Shown in pieces: positions 43,009-51,699 of a stretch of DNA of 64,000 bases. Each line of letters starts with the position of its first letter. Position 1 is the stretch's first letter. Below the pieces are notes generated by a model. That model saw nothing but the letters and a program-made list of their open reading frames with translations, was not told the origin of the DNA and searched no databases. The DNA comes from Leadbetterella sp040829825. GTDB taxonomy: Bacteria; Bacteroidota; Bacteroidia; Cytophagales; Spirosomataceae. The stretch lies in NCBI RefSeq assembly GCF_040829825.1, contig NZ_JBFOLH010000002.1; one strand, given 5' to 3'. The position numbers and the translations under genes were made by a program.

Positions 43009-43923
43009 TCAATCCACCCGGTAGCTGATAAAAGCTACTTTCCGGCTGTCGGGACTCCAGGAAGGTACATTGATGGTGCCCTGCCCTCCGAAAAACACGG
43101 GCGTGATATCCCGTATTTCGCGGGTTTCCAGGTTCATCAGCCGGAGCAGCACCTGTTTCCCGAATAAATGATTCTGTTTCTCATCTGTAGTGTAAGCCAG
43201 GTATACGATCCACCGGCCGTCAGGAGAGGGGTGGGGGAACCAGTTGGAATACGCGTCGGAAGTCAGCTGCTCGGGCTGGCTCCCGTCAGGGTGCATGCGC
43301 CAGATATGCATGTGGCCGGTCCGGTAAGAATTGAAATAAATGTATTTCCCGTCGGGTGAGTACTCCGGTCCGTCGTCCAGTCCTTCGGCATCGGTCAGCC
43401 GGGTTTCTTTGCCACCGCTGACAGGAATGCTGTAGATGTCAAAATTGCCGTTGCGTTCGGCACAATACACCAGTGTACGGCCATCCGGGCTCCAGCCGTG
43501 CCAGTAAGAGGGCACTTCCGGGGTTATTCTCCTCGGTGTTCCTCCTTTTGCAGGTACCACATATATGGCAGATTTGTACGATTTGGAAGACGTGTCGCTG
43601 ACGTCATTATGGCTGATGGCCAGCCATTGTCCGTCGGCTGACAGGCCGTGGTCATTGTTATTCTTATCGGCAAAATCCGTATTTAACAGGCCCATTTGGC
43701 GGGTGGAAATGTCCAGGGTATGGAGCTTCCCGCCACTGTTCAGGATCAGGTATCCCTCCGGGTGCCAGTTGGGTGCCTCAAAGTGTTTTTTTACCCGGAG
43801 AAGGGTGTCTGTTTTTCCCGTAAAAATATCCACGGTATGCACAAAGCTGGTTATATCTCTGCTGCCCTGTGCCGGGCAATTGAAATACAGGCCCAGGGCC
43901 AGTAAGGAGATAAAAAGTTTCAC
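43009..43923 (-). CDS. Secreted TolB-like PD40 beta-propeller protein
   Basis: 304 residues from the GTG at 43923, chosen because a signal peptide (KLFISLLALGLYFNCPAQG) follows at once. A longer frame begins with a TTG at 43998. The rest is a six-bladed PD40 propeller: DNGPEYSPDG-type blades such as HGLSADGQWLAISHN, HGWSPDGRTLVYCAERNG, GPEYSPDGKYIYFNSYRTG and PSPDGRWIVYLAYT. Homologues are periplasmic TolB-like proteins. The role is unknown; no Tol genes lie nearby. Confidence 0.8.
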   Translation of the reverse strand: MKLFISLLALGLYFNCPAQGSRDITSFVHTVDIFTGKTDTLLRVKKHFEAPNWHPEGYLILNSGGKLHTLDISTRQMGLLNTDFADKNNNDHGLSADGQWLAISHNDVSDTSSKSYKSAIYVVPAKGGTPRRITPEVPSYWHGWSPDGRTLVYCAERNGNFDIYSIPVSGGKETRLTDAEGLDDGPEYSPDGKYIYFNSYRTGHMHIWRMHPDGSQPEQLTSDAYSNWFPHPSPDGRWIVYLAYTTDEKQNHLFGKQVLLRLMNLETREIRDITPVFFGGQGTINVPSWSPDSRKVAFISYRVD

Positions 43924-44037
43924 AGGCTGAAAGATTGATACTTCGAAAATAATGCTTTCTTTTTGAATATCAGCACATATCGGTACAACTTTCCGCAAAA
44001 ATCCTTACCGGGAAAAAGGATTATTCCCGTACCCGGC

Positions 44038-45279
44038 TCACTTTTTACCGAGTTTTCTGACCACCCAGGGGAGTGAAAGTCCCTGTCCAAGCAGGGAGAA
44101 CAAGACCACAGCTATAGAAAGAAAAATAATTTCATTCCGCATAGGAAACGGCGATCCGTCGTTCAGGCTTACGGGAAGACCGATCGCGATAGCGAGGGAA
44201 ACAATCCCCCGCATGCCTGACCATGTAATGATAAAGCTGGTGCGCGAATCGAATAAGGCATCTTTGCTGACGGGCCGTTTGCCGTCAAAGGCTTTCTGAA
44301 GATTGAACTGCTGCATGTATACCCTGATCATCCGGATCGCCAGCGCCACCAGGGCAATGATGCCTGCATAGCCCGCAAACGACCAGACCTCTTCGGGATT
44401 TATCTTTTTCATTACAATGGGAAACTGCAGCCCGATTAACAGGAAAATGAGCCCGTTCAGCAGGAAAATAATGACGTCCCAGAAGTGTTTGGACTGGTTC
44501 CTGACTTTTTCCGGGAATTTATGGCGGCTCAGCCTCGACATATTCAGGCCCAGGATAACCACGGCGATCACACCCGATACCTGGAAATGTTCGGCGAGAA
44601 GATAGGTGACAAACGGCATCAGCAGCGTCAGGCTGATGATCACCATGTCATTGGTGCGGAAAAAGCGCAGTACCCAAGCCTGCAGGATGCCCGTGACCAT
44701 GCCGACCAGGAAGCCGCCGCCCAGCACCAGCAGGAACTGGAACGAAGCTTTCCACCAGACAAAAGCAATGCCGGTAACGGCGGCGGTGGCAAAGCGGTAG
44801 GCAATCAGCGCCGATGCATCATTTACCAGGCTTTCCCCTTCCAGGATGGTCACCGTTTTATGAGGCAGGCCCAGTCCTTTGGTAATGCCGATGGCCGCCA
44901 CGGCATCTGTAGCCGAAAGGATGGCTCCGAGCACAAAGGCCAGGGGCCAGGTCATGCCGGGGATCAGGTAACGGGCCACGGCCGCAATGCCTACCGTGGT
45001 AATGAATACCAGCCCTATGGCCAGGGTGCTGATGGTATTGATATTGGTCTGGAAATCGCGGAACGAGATATTGAATGCCGCATCATACAGCAAAGGCGGC
45101 AGGAAAAGAAGCATCACAATTTCAGGATTCAGCTCAATGTCGGGCAGGATTGGCAGGAAGCCGATCCCGATACCTACCAACAGCAATAATACCGGCGCCG
45201 ACAGCTTTATTTTATCGGCCATACCCGATGCCCCGATCATCAGGGACATGATAAGCAATACAATAGTATAATTTTCCAT
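44038..45279 (-). CDS. Na+/H+ antiporter, CPA1 family
   Basis: 413 residues from the ATG at 45279; the frame extends upstream without a start that fits. About 12 hydrophobic segments. The family motifs are LFLPPLLYDAAFNI near 57-70, GAILSATDAVAAIGITKGLGLP near 116 (with the Asp of the ion site) and ILEGESLVNDASALIAYR near 145. It exchanges Na+ (or K+) for H+ across the inner membrane. It follows the ECF sigma gene by 37 bases on the same strand, so it could be part of that operon. Confidence 0.9.
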   Translation of the reverse strand: MENYTIVLLIMSLMIGASGMADKIKLSAPVLLLLVGIGIGFLPILPDIELNPEIVMLLFLPPLLYDAAFNISFRDFQTNINTISTLAIGLVFITTVGIAAVARYLIPGMTWPLAFVLGAILSATDAVAAIGITKGLGLPHKTVTILEGESLVNDASALIAYRFATAAVTGIAFVWWKASFQFLLVLGGGFLVGMVTGILQAWVLRFFRTNDMVIISLTLLMPFVTYLLAEHFQVSGVIAVVILGLNMSRLSRHKFPEKVRNQSKHFWDVIIFLLNGLIFLLIGLQFPIVMKKINPEEVWSFAGYAGIIALVALAIRMIRVYMQQFNLQKAFDGKRPVSKDALFDSRTSFIITWSGMRGIVSLAIAIGLPVSLNDGSPFPMRNEIIFLSIAVVLFSLLGQGLSLPWVVRKLGKK

Positions 45280-45316
45280 TCTGCGGCCAAAAATACGTGA
45301 AATAAACGGAAACGGA

Positions 45317-45874
45317 TTAATATTCCATGATATCTTTATACAAGACATCCAGGCGTTTACGCAGGTGTTTTACAGCGTAATGCTTGCGGGATAAGAGCGT
45401 ATTTACGGGTATGTTTATGGTTTCGGCTACCTCTTTTACCGATAGGCCTTCCAGTTCGGTAAGCTCGAAAGCCTCCCGTTGCTCCGGGGGTAATTCGGTG
45501 AGGGCGGCCTCTATTTCTTTCCAGATCAGGGAGCGCATGTATTCTGTTTCGGGTGTAAGGTCATCGCTGCCGAACAGGATCTCCGAAAACTCTTCGGAGA
45601 GATCTCCATCCGGGGTATACCGGGAGACCGGCAGGGGTTGTTTTTTCCTGCCGGTATTGATGATGGTATTGCGGGCTACACGGTACAGCCAGGCCGTGAC
45701 CTGTTCAATCGGGCGGATATTGTTTTCAACGGTTTTGGCCAGCTGATAAAAAACCTCCTGTAAAATATCTTCTGCGTCTTCCCGGTTAGCAACCCTTTTG
45801 CCAATAAATGACTTTAGGCGGGGTTGATGTTCTTTTACAAGCTGTTCAACATGGTTTTGCTCATCTTTCGCCAT
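45317..45874 (-). CDS. ECF-type RNA polymerase sigma factor
   Basis: 185 residues from the ATG at 45874 (a longer frame to 45922 runs into the upstream gene). Region 2 is at about 15-75 (KSFIGKRVANREDAEDILQEVFYQL, AWLYRVARNTIIN) and region 4 at about 125-180 (ELPPEQREAFELTELEGLSVKEVAETINIPVNTL). A 45-residue acidic linker separates them. No FecR-type or zinc-finger anti-sigma gene is adjacent. Instead it overlaps by 14 bases the 3' end of a small membrane protein gene, which may act in its control. The 96-residue gene upstream is probably in the same operon. Confidence 0.9.
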   Translation of the reverse strand: MAKDEQNHVEQLVKEHQPRLKSFIGKRVANREDAEDILQEVFYQLAKTVENNIRPIEQVTAWLYRVARNTIINTGRKKQPLPVSRYTPDGDLSEEFSEILFGSDDLTPETEYMRSLIWKEIEAALTELPPEQREAFELTELEGLSVKEVAETINIPVNTLLSRKHYAVKHLRKRLDVLYKDIMEY

Positions 45875-46205
45875 CGCCGTGCTCTGCCTGACCGGGGTAC
45901 CCAGCTCCGAACGGGTAGCCAAAATTCCGCCTTTTGGTAATAAATTCCCTGCGTTGTTCAGGAGTCATTTTCATCCATTTTTCTCGGATATGATTTTCTC
46001 TTCCGTGCATCATCATTCCGTTCCATCCGAAACGCCCGAAAAGAATGCGGCACAGAGCAAGCAGCCCTGCTGCCTGCCAGAAGGTAATGGCCGTCAGTCC
46101 GAAAATAGCCGGCATCAGGTGATTCCATAATATCATAGTAACGGCACTTATCACAGCCAGCGCTGCTATGCCCGTTAAAACCAGTTTTGCACCTCTTTGT
46201 CTCAT
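45861..46205 (-). CDS. Small two-TM membrane protein linked to the ECF sigma gene
   Basis: 114 residues from the ATG at 46205. Two transmembrane segments: about residues 7-30 and 35-55. The cytoplasmic C-terminus has GRFGWNGMMMHGRENH, then EKWMKMTPEQRREFITKR near 75-92, and a Gly/Tyr-rich tail. The EKWMKMTPEQRREF block closely resembles two copies in the 96-residue protein encoded 58 bases upstream. No known anti-sigma fold is recognised. The start of the sigma gene lies within its last codons, which suggests translational coupling. Confidence 0.7.
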   Translation of the reverse strand: MRQRGAKLVLTGIAALAVISAVTMILWNHLMPAIFGLTAITFWQAAGLLALCRILFGRFGWNGMMMHGRENHIREKWMKMTPEQRREFITKRRNFGYPFGAGYPGQAEHGDGER

Positions 46206-46263
46206 TGTTGTAATTAGATAGGGAAAAGATGCCTGGTCCTTTTCAGGCATCTTTCCCGGTTGA

Positions 46264-46554
46264 TTAATGGTCATGTCCCCAGAAACCGGACATCCGGTTT
46301 TCAAAGGCTTTTTTACGTTCATCTACGAATGCCTGCTTCTCCTCTGCCGACATTTTTGTCCATTTTTCGCAGAGCTCGTCCAACTTCTCTACCGAAAAAC
46401 GGTCTTCTCCTGCTTTTCCGAATCGCTCATTGGCAAATTCAAGTTTTTCACTATCGGTCATTTTCGACCATTCTTCCCGGAATTGCTTTCCTCCATCCTT
46501 ACCAAAAGGATTTCTTCCGAAGAAACCCATTCCAAAACCTCTTGTTGTCATCAT
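46264..46554 (-). CDS. Small soluble protein with two W-x-K-M repeats, first gene of the sigma operon
   Basis: 96 residues. An N-terminal Gly/Phe-rich stretch (RGFGMGFFGRNPFG) is followed by two helix-like copies of one motif: EEWSKMTDSEKLEFANER (about 27-44) and EKWTKMSAEEKQAFVDERKK (about 64-83). The same motif occurs once in the next gene's membrane protein. There is no signal peptide. The protein is unlike anything I can name. Its place, first in a unit leading into an ECF sigma factor, suggests a sensor or regulatory partner, which is inference. Confidence 0.7.
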   Translation of the reverse strand: MMTTRGFGMGFFGRNPFGKDGGKQFREEWSKMTDSEKLEFANERFGKAGEDRFSVEKLDELCEKWTKMSAEEKQAFVDERKKAFENRMSGFWGHDH

Positions 46555-46729
46555 CTGCTTAAATTTTTATTTCGTTATACTGACTTTTTAAGCGCGCTTA
46601 TTACTACAGACAACTGAGGTGAAAAAATATTTTATAAAATTTGATTTATTTTCCAGAAGAGGTAATTCCGCCGGGAGTAATTTAAAGATAAGCTTGTATT
46701 ACATGGGGTTGGGAGGATAGCACACAGGT

Positions 46730-47095
46730 TTATGCCGGTAGCGAATTTACCCCTTGCCCGAATGTCAGAAGATTGCTGTCGGGATCCAGGATGGAGAACT
46801 CTTTTTGTCCCCACGGCTTGATTTGCAGCGGGCCGTTGGGGTGAATAGGTGTATTGTTGTCGAGGAACGATTGATACAATTGGTCAATGCTGTGGGTGCG
46901 GATATAGACCTGACCGTAATTTTCTTTCGGATCCAGTGTTTTGAATTCAAAAAAATGGATTTCCACGTTATCCCGGGCCACTATTAAATAATTGCCGAAA
47001 TCACCCAGTTCTTTAAATCCCAGCTGATCGAGGTAAAAGGCTTTGGTAGCGGCTTTGTTCCGCATGGGTAATTTCGGATGAACGGCGGCCAGCAT
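46730..47095 (-). CDS. VOC-family (glyoxalase/bleomycin-resistance-like) protein
   Basis: 121 residues, normal for a bleomycin-resistance-type VOC domain pair. It begins AAVHPKLPMRNKAATKAFYLDQLGF and has EIHFFEFKTLDP and a final KEFSILDPDSNLLTFGQ, typical of the two beta-alpha-beta-beta-beta halves. Such proteins bind or modify small molecules, often with a metal. The substrate cannot be inferred. A 175-base gap separates it from the upstream sigma operon. Confidence 0.85.
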   Translation of the reverse strand: MLAAVHPKLPMRNKAATKAFYLDQLGFKELGDFGNYLIVARDNVEIHFFEFKTLDPKENYGQVYIRTHSIDQLYQSFLDNNTPIHPNGPLQIKPWGQKEFSILDPDSNLLTFGQGVNSLPA

Positions 47096-47164
47096 AATTC
47101 TTGTGTTTAAGGTAAATAATTTTGCCCGGGTACTTTGTGTACAGAGGTCCGGAGTTTTGCCTTG

Positions 47165-47989
47165 CTACAGGCGGTATACCTGCCGGGCATTTTCGCCGAA
47201 AATACCGGCCTTCTCCGTCTCTGAAAGCCCGGAAAAATAGCTTTCCAGGATGTCAAGCTGCTCTTCGTAGGTAGCCGCCACGAGGCATACGGGCCAGTCG
47301 GAACCGTAGAGCAGGCGGTCGGCACCAAAAGCATTCAGCACCATATCAAGGTAAATGTAAAAATCTTCTTTTTTCCAGTGGTGGTAATCGGCTTCGGTAA
47401 CGAGCCCTGATACTTTGCAGAATACATTGGGATGGGCGGCCAGCTCCCGGATGTAATTGGCCCACTGGGTCACCTTGCCTTCGCGGATCAGGGGTTTCGC
47501 CATGTGATCCAGCACAAAGCGGGTATCGGGGCAGGAGCGGGCAATAAAAACAGCATCTTTGAGCTGCGGGGGGTAGATCAGGATATCATAGGTAAAATCG
47601 TACCGCGACAGCTTCTTGACGGCTTCCACAAACTGCGGGTTTTTCATGAAGCCTGCCGGCTCGCCCTGTACAATGTGACGGAACCCCTTCACTTTCTCCA
47701 TGCCCGCATATTTCTCCAGGTTTTCCTCCAGCCTGTCTGAAAAAAGATCCGTCCATCCTACCACTCCCCTGATGAAAGGATTTTGCAAGGCCACCTCATG
47801 AAAATGGAGGGTCTCCTGCTCGGTCTGGTTGACCTGCACAAATACACAGCCGTCAAACGCATAATAATCCAGCACAGGCTTCAGGTCTTCCGGCTGAAAG
47901 CTCTTGCGGATAGCCGCCATATCATCGGTAAGCCAGGCAAATGTTTCAGGATCGTAGGTCCAGAAGTGCTGATGAGCGTCAATTTTCAT
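47165..47989 (-). CDS. Amidohydrolase of the L-fuconolactonase type
   Basis: 274 residues, a TIM-barrel hydrolase. The metal motif HQH is at 6-8 (DAHQHFWTYDPETFAWLTDDM), FVLDHMAKP near 159 and YGSDWPV near 230. The start HQHFWxxDPETF and the metal pattern fit COG3618 (L-fuconolactone/L-rhamnonolactone hydrolases). The protein would open a sugar lactone in deoxyhexose catabolism. No other sugar-catabolism genes are nearby, so substrate is uncertain. Confidence 0.85.
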   Translation of the reverse strand: MKIDAHQHFWTYDPETFAWLTDDMAAIRKSFQPEDLKPVLDYYAFDGCVFVQVNQTEQETLHFHEVALQNPFIRGVVGWTDLFSDRLEENLEKYAGMEKVKGFRHIVQGEPAGFMKNPQFVEAVKKLSRYDFTYDILIYPPQLKDAVFIARSCPDTRFVLDHMAKPLIREGKVTQWANYIRELAAHPNVFCKVSGLVTEADYHHWKKEDFYIYLDMVLNAFGADRLLYGSDWPVCLVAATYEEQLDILESYFSGLSETEKAGIFGENARQVYRL

Positions 47990-48026
47990 AAGTTTTAACC
48001 GATTTAAGAAAAATTTCCCTTAGAAT

Positions 48027-50858
48027 TTAAAATTTCCCCTTCAGAAACCTCGCCGTATGGTTGTCTTCCAGCCGGATCATCTCTTCCGGCGTACCTTCAA
48101 AACAGAGGTATCCGCCGTTCTCGCCGCCTTCCGGGCCCAGGTCAATGATCCAGTCGGCTGACTTGATGACCTCCATGTTGTGCTCAATCACAATCACTGT
48201 GTCGCCCTGGTCCACCAGGGCATTCATGGCTTTCAGGAGCTTCCGGATGTCGTTAAAATGCAGGCCGGTGGTGGGTTCGTCAAAAATAAACAGGGTTTTG
48301 CCTTTTTCCGAATTTCCTTTACCCAGGAAATAGGCCAGCTTTACCCGCTGGGCTTCTCCTCCCGACAGGGTGTTCGATGCCTGGCCGAGGCCGATATAGC
48401 CCAGCCCCACCTCCTGCAACGGCAGAATTTTTTCGGCCAGCTTGGGTTGTGAATCTTTGAAGAATTCCATGGCTTCGTCTACCGTCATGGCCAGGATATC
48501 CGCAATATTCTTATCGTGATACGTTACTTCCAGGATTTCCTGCTTGAAGCGCTTACCGCCGCAGCTCTCGCAGGTGAGCTTCACATCGGCCATGAACTGC
48601 ATTTCTATGGTCTGGTAGCCTTCTCCCTGGCAGGCCTCGCAGCGGCCGCCGTCTACGTTAAACGAAAAATGAGCCGGTTTGTAGTCGCGCTGCTTTGCCA
48701 GGGGCTGCTCGGCCATGAGCGCCCGGATGGTGTCGTAGGCCTTGATATACGTAACCGGGTTGGAGCGACTCGATTTGCCGATCGGGTCCTGGTCTACCAT
48801 TTCCACCTGTGCAATACGGCTGAGACTGCCTGTGAGCTCATCGTATTTGCCGGGATCTTCGCCCGAACGCGGCTCGCCCACCAGGCGGTCGAGCACCGGG
48901 TACAGTATTTTCCGGATCAGCGTAGATTTCCCTGAGCCGCTGACGCCGGTAACCACGGTAAATATGCCTAACGGGATCTTGACGTCGAGGTTCTTAAGGT
49001 TATTTTCGCGGGCGCCGCTCAGCAAAAGGAAATCCAGGAACTTCCGTCGGTTTTTGGGTATTTCTATGGTTTCCTGTCCGTTCAGGAAGTCGAGCGTGTG
49101 CGAACGACCGCCGCTCTGACCGTTCCATTTGCCCTGGAACACCAGCTCGCCGCCGTATACGCCGGCCTCCGGACCGATATCAATGATGTCGTCGGAGGCT
49201 TTCATGACTTCTTCTTCGTGCTCTACCACAATCACGGTGTTGCCCAGGTCACGAAGCGACTTCAGCACGGAAACCAGCCGCTCGGTGTCGCGCGGGTGCA
49301 GCCCGATACTGGGTTCGTCCAGGATATACATAGAGCCAACCAGCGCGCTGCCCAGCGACGTGGCCAGCCGGATCCGCTGGCTTTCACCCCCTGAAAGGGT
49401 GCGCGAAAGCCGGTTCAGCGTAAGGTAACCCAGGCCTACCCGCTGCATGAAATCGAGCCGGTTATTGACCTCGATCAGGATACGTTTGGCTACTTTGGTC
49501 TTGTACTCGTCGAGGGCGAGGCTCCTGAAAAAACCAGCCACCTGGTCAATGGGCATCAGCACCAGGTCTACAATAGATTTCCCGCCTACCTTCACGTAGG
49601 AGGCATCTTTCCGCAAGCGGGTTCCCCGGCAGTCGGGACAGACCGTACGGCCGCGGTAGCGCGACAGCATCACCCGGTACTGGATCTTATACGATTGCTC
49701 TTCCAGGTGCTTAAAGAAATCGGTCAGCCCGGTAAAATATTCGTTACCGTCCCACAGCAGCTGGTAATGCCCGGGATCCAGGTCTTTAATGGCCCGGTGA
49801 ATAGGAAAATCAAACCGGATGCCGTTGCGCAGCAGCGGCGTCAGGAATTCACTCATTTTTTCACTCCTCCAGGGAGCAATGGCTCCTTCAAAAACCGAAA
49901 GCTTTTTATCGGGAAAAACCAGGTCGGGATCCAGGCCCAGCACGCTGCCGAAGCCTTCACAGCGGCGGCAGGCCCCGTACGGGTTATTGAAAGTAAAAAG
50001 ATTGATGCTGGGCTCTTCAAAAAGAATGCCGCCGCGTTCAAACTTATCCGAAAAAAGACGTACGATATCGCCCTCCTCGGCCCTGACCACCACTTCACAA
50101 ATGCCGTTTCCTTCAAAAAAAGCGGTCTGAATTGAATCGGAAAGGCGGAACTGGGTATCTTCATCGGGCTGCCCGGTGGCGTCGTATTGAATCACGGCCC
50201 GGTCTACCAGGATTTTTACGTCTTCAACCCTCACGTCAAAGCTCAGCACATCTTCAATCAGCACGGTTTCGTCTTTCACCTGTATGCGGTTGAAGCCCTT
50301 TTTCAGGAGCAGGTCGAGCTCCTGGGCTATAGTGCGGTCTTCTTTGGGCTGCAGGGGGCTCAGGATCATCACGCGGGTGCCTTCCGGGTAGGTAAACAGG
50401 TAATTGACCACGTCAGTTACCGTATCTTTGCTGACCTGTTTGCCGCTGACCGGTGAGTAGGTGTCACCTATCCGGGCAAAAAGCAGCTTCATGTAGTCGT
50501 AGATTTCGGTAGATGTGCCAACAGTAGACCGGCTGTTGCGGGTGCTGACCTTCTGGTCAATGGCTATGGCCGGTGAAATTCCCCTGATATAATCTACTTC
50601 CGGCTTTTCCATACGGCCCAGGAACTGGCGGGCATACGAGCTCAGGCTTTCCACGTACATTCGCTGACCTTCTGCGTAAAGCGTATCAAATGCCAGGGAA
50701 GACTTCCCGCTTCCGGACAGGCCCGTGACTACCGTCAGGGTATTCCTTTTAATGGCTACATTTACGTTTTTGAGGTTATTAACCCGGGCACCTTTGATGA
50801 TGATATATTCTTTAGGATCCAGGTGGTCGACGTCAGGAACAGAGCTCGTGTTTTTCAT
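48027..50858 (-). CDS. uvrA: UvrABC excinuclease subunit A
   Basis: 943 residues from the ATG at 50858; the longer frame upstream lacks support. The first ATP loop GLSGSGKS is at 46-53 and the second GVSGSGKS near 637-644. The ABC signatures SGGESQRIRLA and SGGEAQRVKLA, and zinc modules CRRCEGFG, CPDCRGTR and CEACQGEGYQ, are all present. It recognises bulky DNA lesions with UvrB in nucleotide excision repair. An inverted repeat overlaps its start and -7 element. The neighbouring amidohydrolase is on the same strand but 37 bases away and unrelated. Confidence 0.97.
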   Translation of the reverse strand: MKNTSSVPDVDHLDPKEYIIIKGARVNNLKNVNVAIKRNTLTVVTGLSGSGKSSLAFDTLYAEGQRMYVESLSSYARQFLGRMEKPEVDYIRGISPAIAIDQKVSTRNSRSTVGTSTEIYDYMKLLFARIGDTYSPVSGKQVSKDTVTDVVNYLFTYPEGTRVMILSPLQPKEDRTIAQELDLLLKKGFNRIQVKDETVLIEDVLSFDVRVEDVKILVDRAVIQYDATGQPDEDTQFRLSDSIQTAFFEGNGICEVVVRAEEGDIVRLFSDKFERGGILFEEPSINLFTFNNPYGACRRCEGFGSVLGLDPDLVFPDKKLSVFEGAIAPWRSEKMSEFLTPLLRNGIRFDFPIHRAIKDLDPGHYQLLWDGNEYFTGLTDFFKHLEEQSYKIQYRVMLSRYRGRTVCPDCRGTRLRKDASYVKVGGKSIVDLVLMPIDQVAGFFRSLALDEYKTKVAKRILIEVNNRLDFMQRVGLGYLTLNRLSRTLSGGESQRIRLATSLGSALVGSMYILDEPSIGLHPRDTERLVSVLKSLRDLGNTVIVVEHEEEVMKASDDIIDIGPEAGVYGGELVFQGKWNGQSGGRSHTLDFLNGQETIEIPKNRRKFLDFLLLSGARENNLKNLDVKIPLGIFTVVTGVSGSGKSTLIRKILYPVLDRLVGEPRSGEDPGKYDELTGSLSRIAQVEMVDQDPIGKSSRSNPVTYIKAYDTIRALMAEQPLAKQRDYKPAHFSFNVDGGRCEACQGEGYQTIEMQFMADVKLTCESCGGKRFKQEILEVTYHDKNIADILAMTVDEAMEFFKDSQPKLAEKILPLQEVGLGYIGLGQASNTLSGGEAQRVKLAYFLGKGNSEKGKTLFIFDEPTTGLHFNDIRKLLKAMNALVDQGDTVIVIEHNMEVIKSADWIIDLGPEGGENGGYLCFEGTPEEMIRLEDNHTARFLKGKF

Positions 50859-50874
50859 TGTACAAAAATACAAT
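50857..50874 (-). promoter_or_regulatory. Inverted repeat overlapping the uvrA promoter and start
   Basis: ATTGTA-CAAAAA-TACAAT (6-bp perfect arms, 6-base centre) overlaps the last base-pairs of the start codon and a minus-strand -7 box TATTTTTG (50863-50870). It could be a LexA-type SOS operator, but this rests on position alone. Confidence 0.4.
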
Positions 50875-50987
50875 GTTTTTACTAAAATCAGCAGGTTTAT
50901 AGTAACCTTCCCATGGGCTTTATCGTGTTTTTTGCCGGGGAATGCTTCAGGATACTGCACAAAGGCTTATTTTTGCGGCGCCGGGCA

Positions 50988-51038
50988 CGAAGTACCCGGA
51001 ATCAATCACCCGGAACTGATTTATCCGGAACTCATTTA
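50988..51038 (-). repeat. Degenerate ACCCGGAACT repeats before the HAD gene
   Basis: Three or four units such as ACCCGGAATCAATC, ACCCGGAACTGATTT and ATCCGGAACTCATTT lie in tandem with 14-15-base spacing, ending 5 bases before the ATG. This is the same family as the arrays near 5.7 and 18.5 kb. Confidence 0.85.
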
Positions 51039-51042
51039 TCTT

Positions 51043-51699
51043 ATGAAACAAGCAGTAATATTTGACATGGACGGGGTAATTGCCCATACCAACCCATACC
51101 ACTCCCTGGCTTTCCGTGCATTTTTTGAGAAAAGAGACCTGTATCCTACCGATGCCGAATTTGCCGAGCACATGTTCGGGAAAAGCAACAGCTATATCTT
51201 AAAGCATTTCCTGGGACGGCCCGTAACGGGAGATGAGTTTGCGTCCATGGAAGAAGAGAAAGAAGGGCTTTTCCGCGAAATTTATGCCCCGCATGTAAAA
51301 GACATCGAAGGTTTTTCGGCCTTCCTGACCGCCCTGAAGCAGGCCGGTTTTCAAACGGGAGTGGCCACTTCTGCCCCGCGGGCCAACCTTGACCTGATCA
51401 TGGGCCGGCTGGGCTTTGAAAAGCAGATGGAGTCGGTTATGGCCAGTGAAAACGTCACCCGGCATAAGCCTGACCCCGAAGTATACCTGAAATCTGCCGC
51501 TAACCTGGGCGTAGCCCCTGTGCACTGCGTGGTATTTGAAGATTCTTTCTCCGGGATCACCGCAGCACGAAATGCCGGCATGAAGGTGGTGGGCGTGTTA
51601 AGCTCGCACACCCGCGAAGAGCTACCACCCTGCAATGCCTACATTCACGATTATACGGCCATCCAACCGGAAGACATCCGGCAAATCCTGAATACATGA
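51043..51699 (+). CDS. HAD-superfamily phosphatase/phosphomutase (beta-PGM-like)
   Basis: 218 residues from the ATG at 51043; a longer frame reaches back into uvrA's antisense and is rejected. The nucleophile motif DMDGV is at 8-12, with ATSAPRAN (motif II) near 106, and VVFEDSFSGITAARNAG (motif IV) near 163. Helical cap residues resemble beta-phosphoglucomutase. It hydrolyses or isomerises a sugar phosphate, not identified. The stop overlaps the next ATG as ATGA (51696-51699), so translation is coupled. Confidence 0.88.
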   Translation: MKQAVIFDMDGVIAHTNPYHSLAFRAFFEKRDLYPTDAEFAEHMFGKSNSYILKHFLGRPVTGDEFASMEEEKEGLFREIYAPHVKDIEGFSAFLTALKQAGFQTGVATSAPRANLDLIMGRLGFEKQMESVMASENVTRHKPDPEVYLKSAANLGVAPVHCVVFEDSFSGITAARNAGMKVVGVLSSHTREELPPCNAYIHDYTAIQPEDIRQILNT

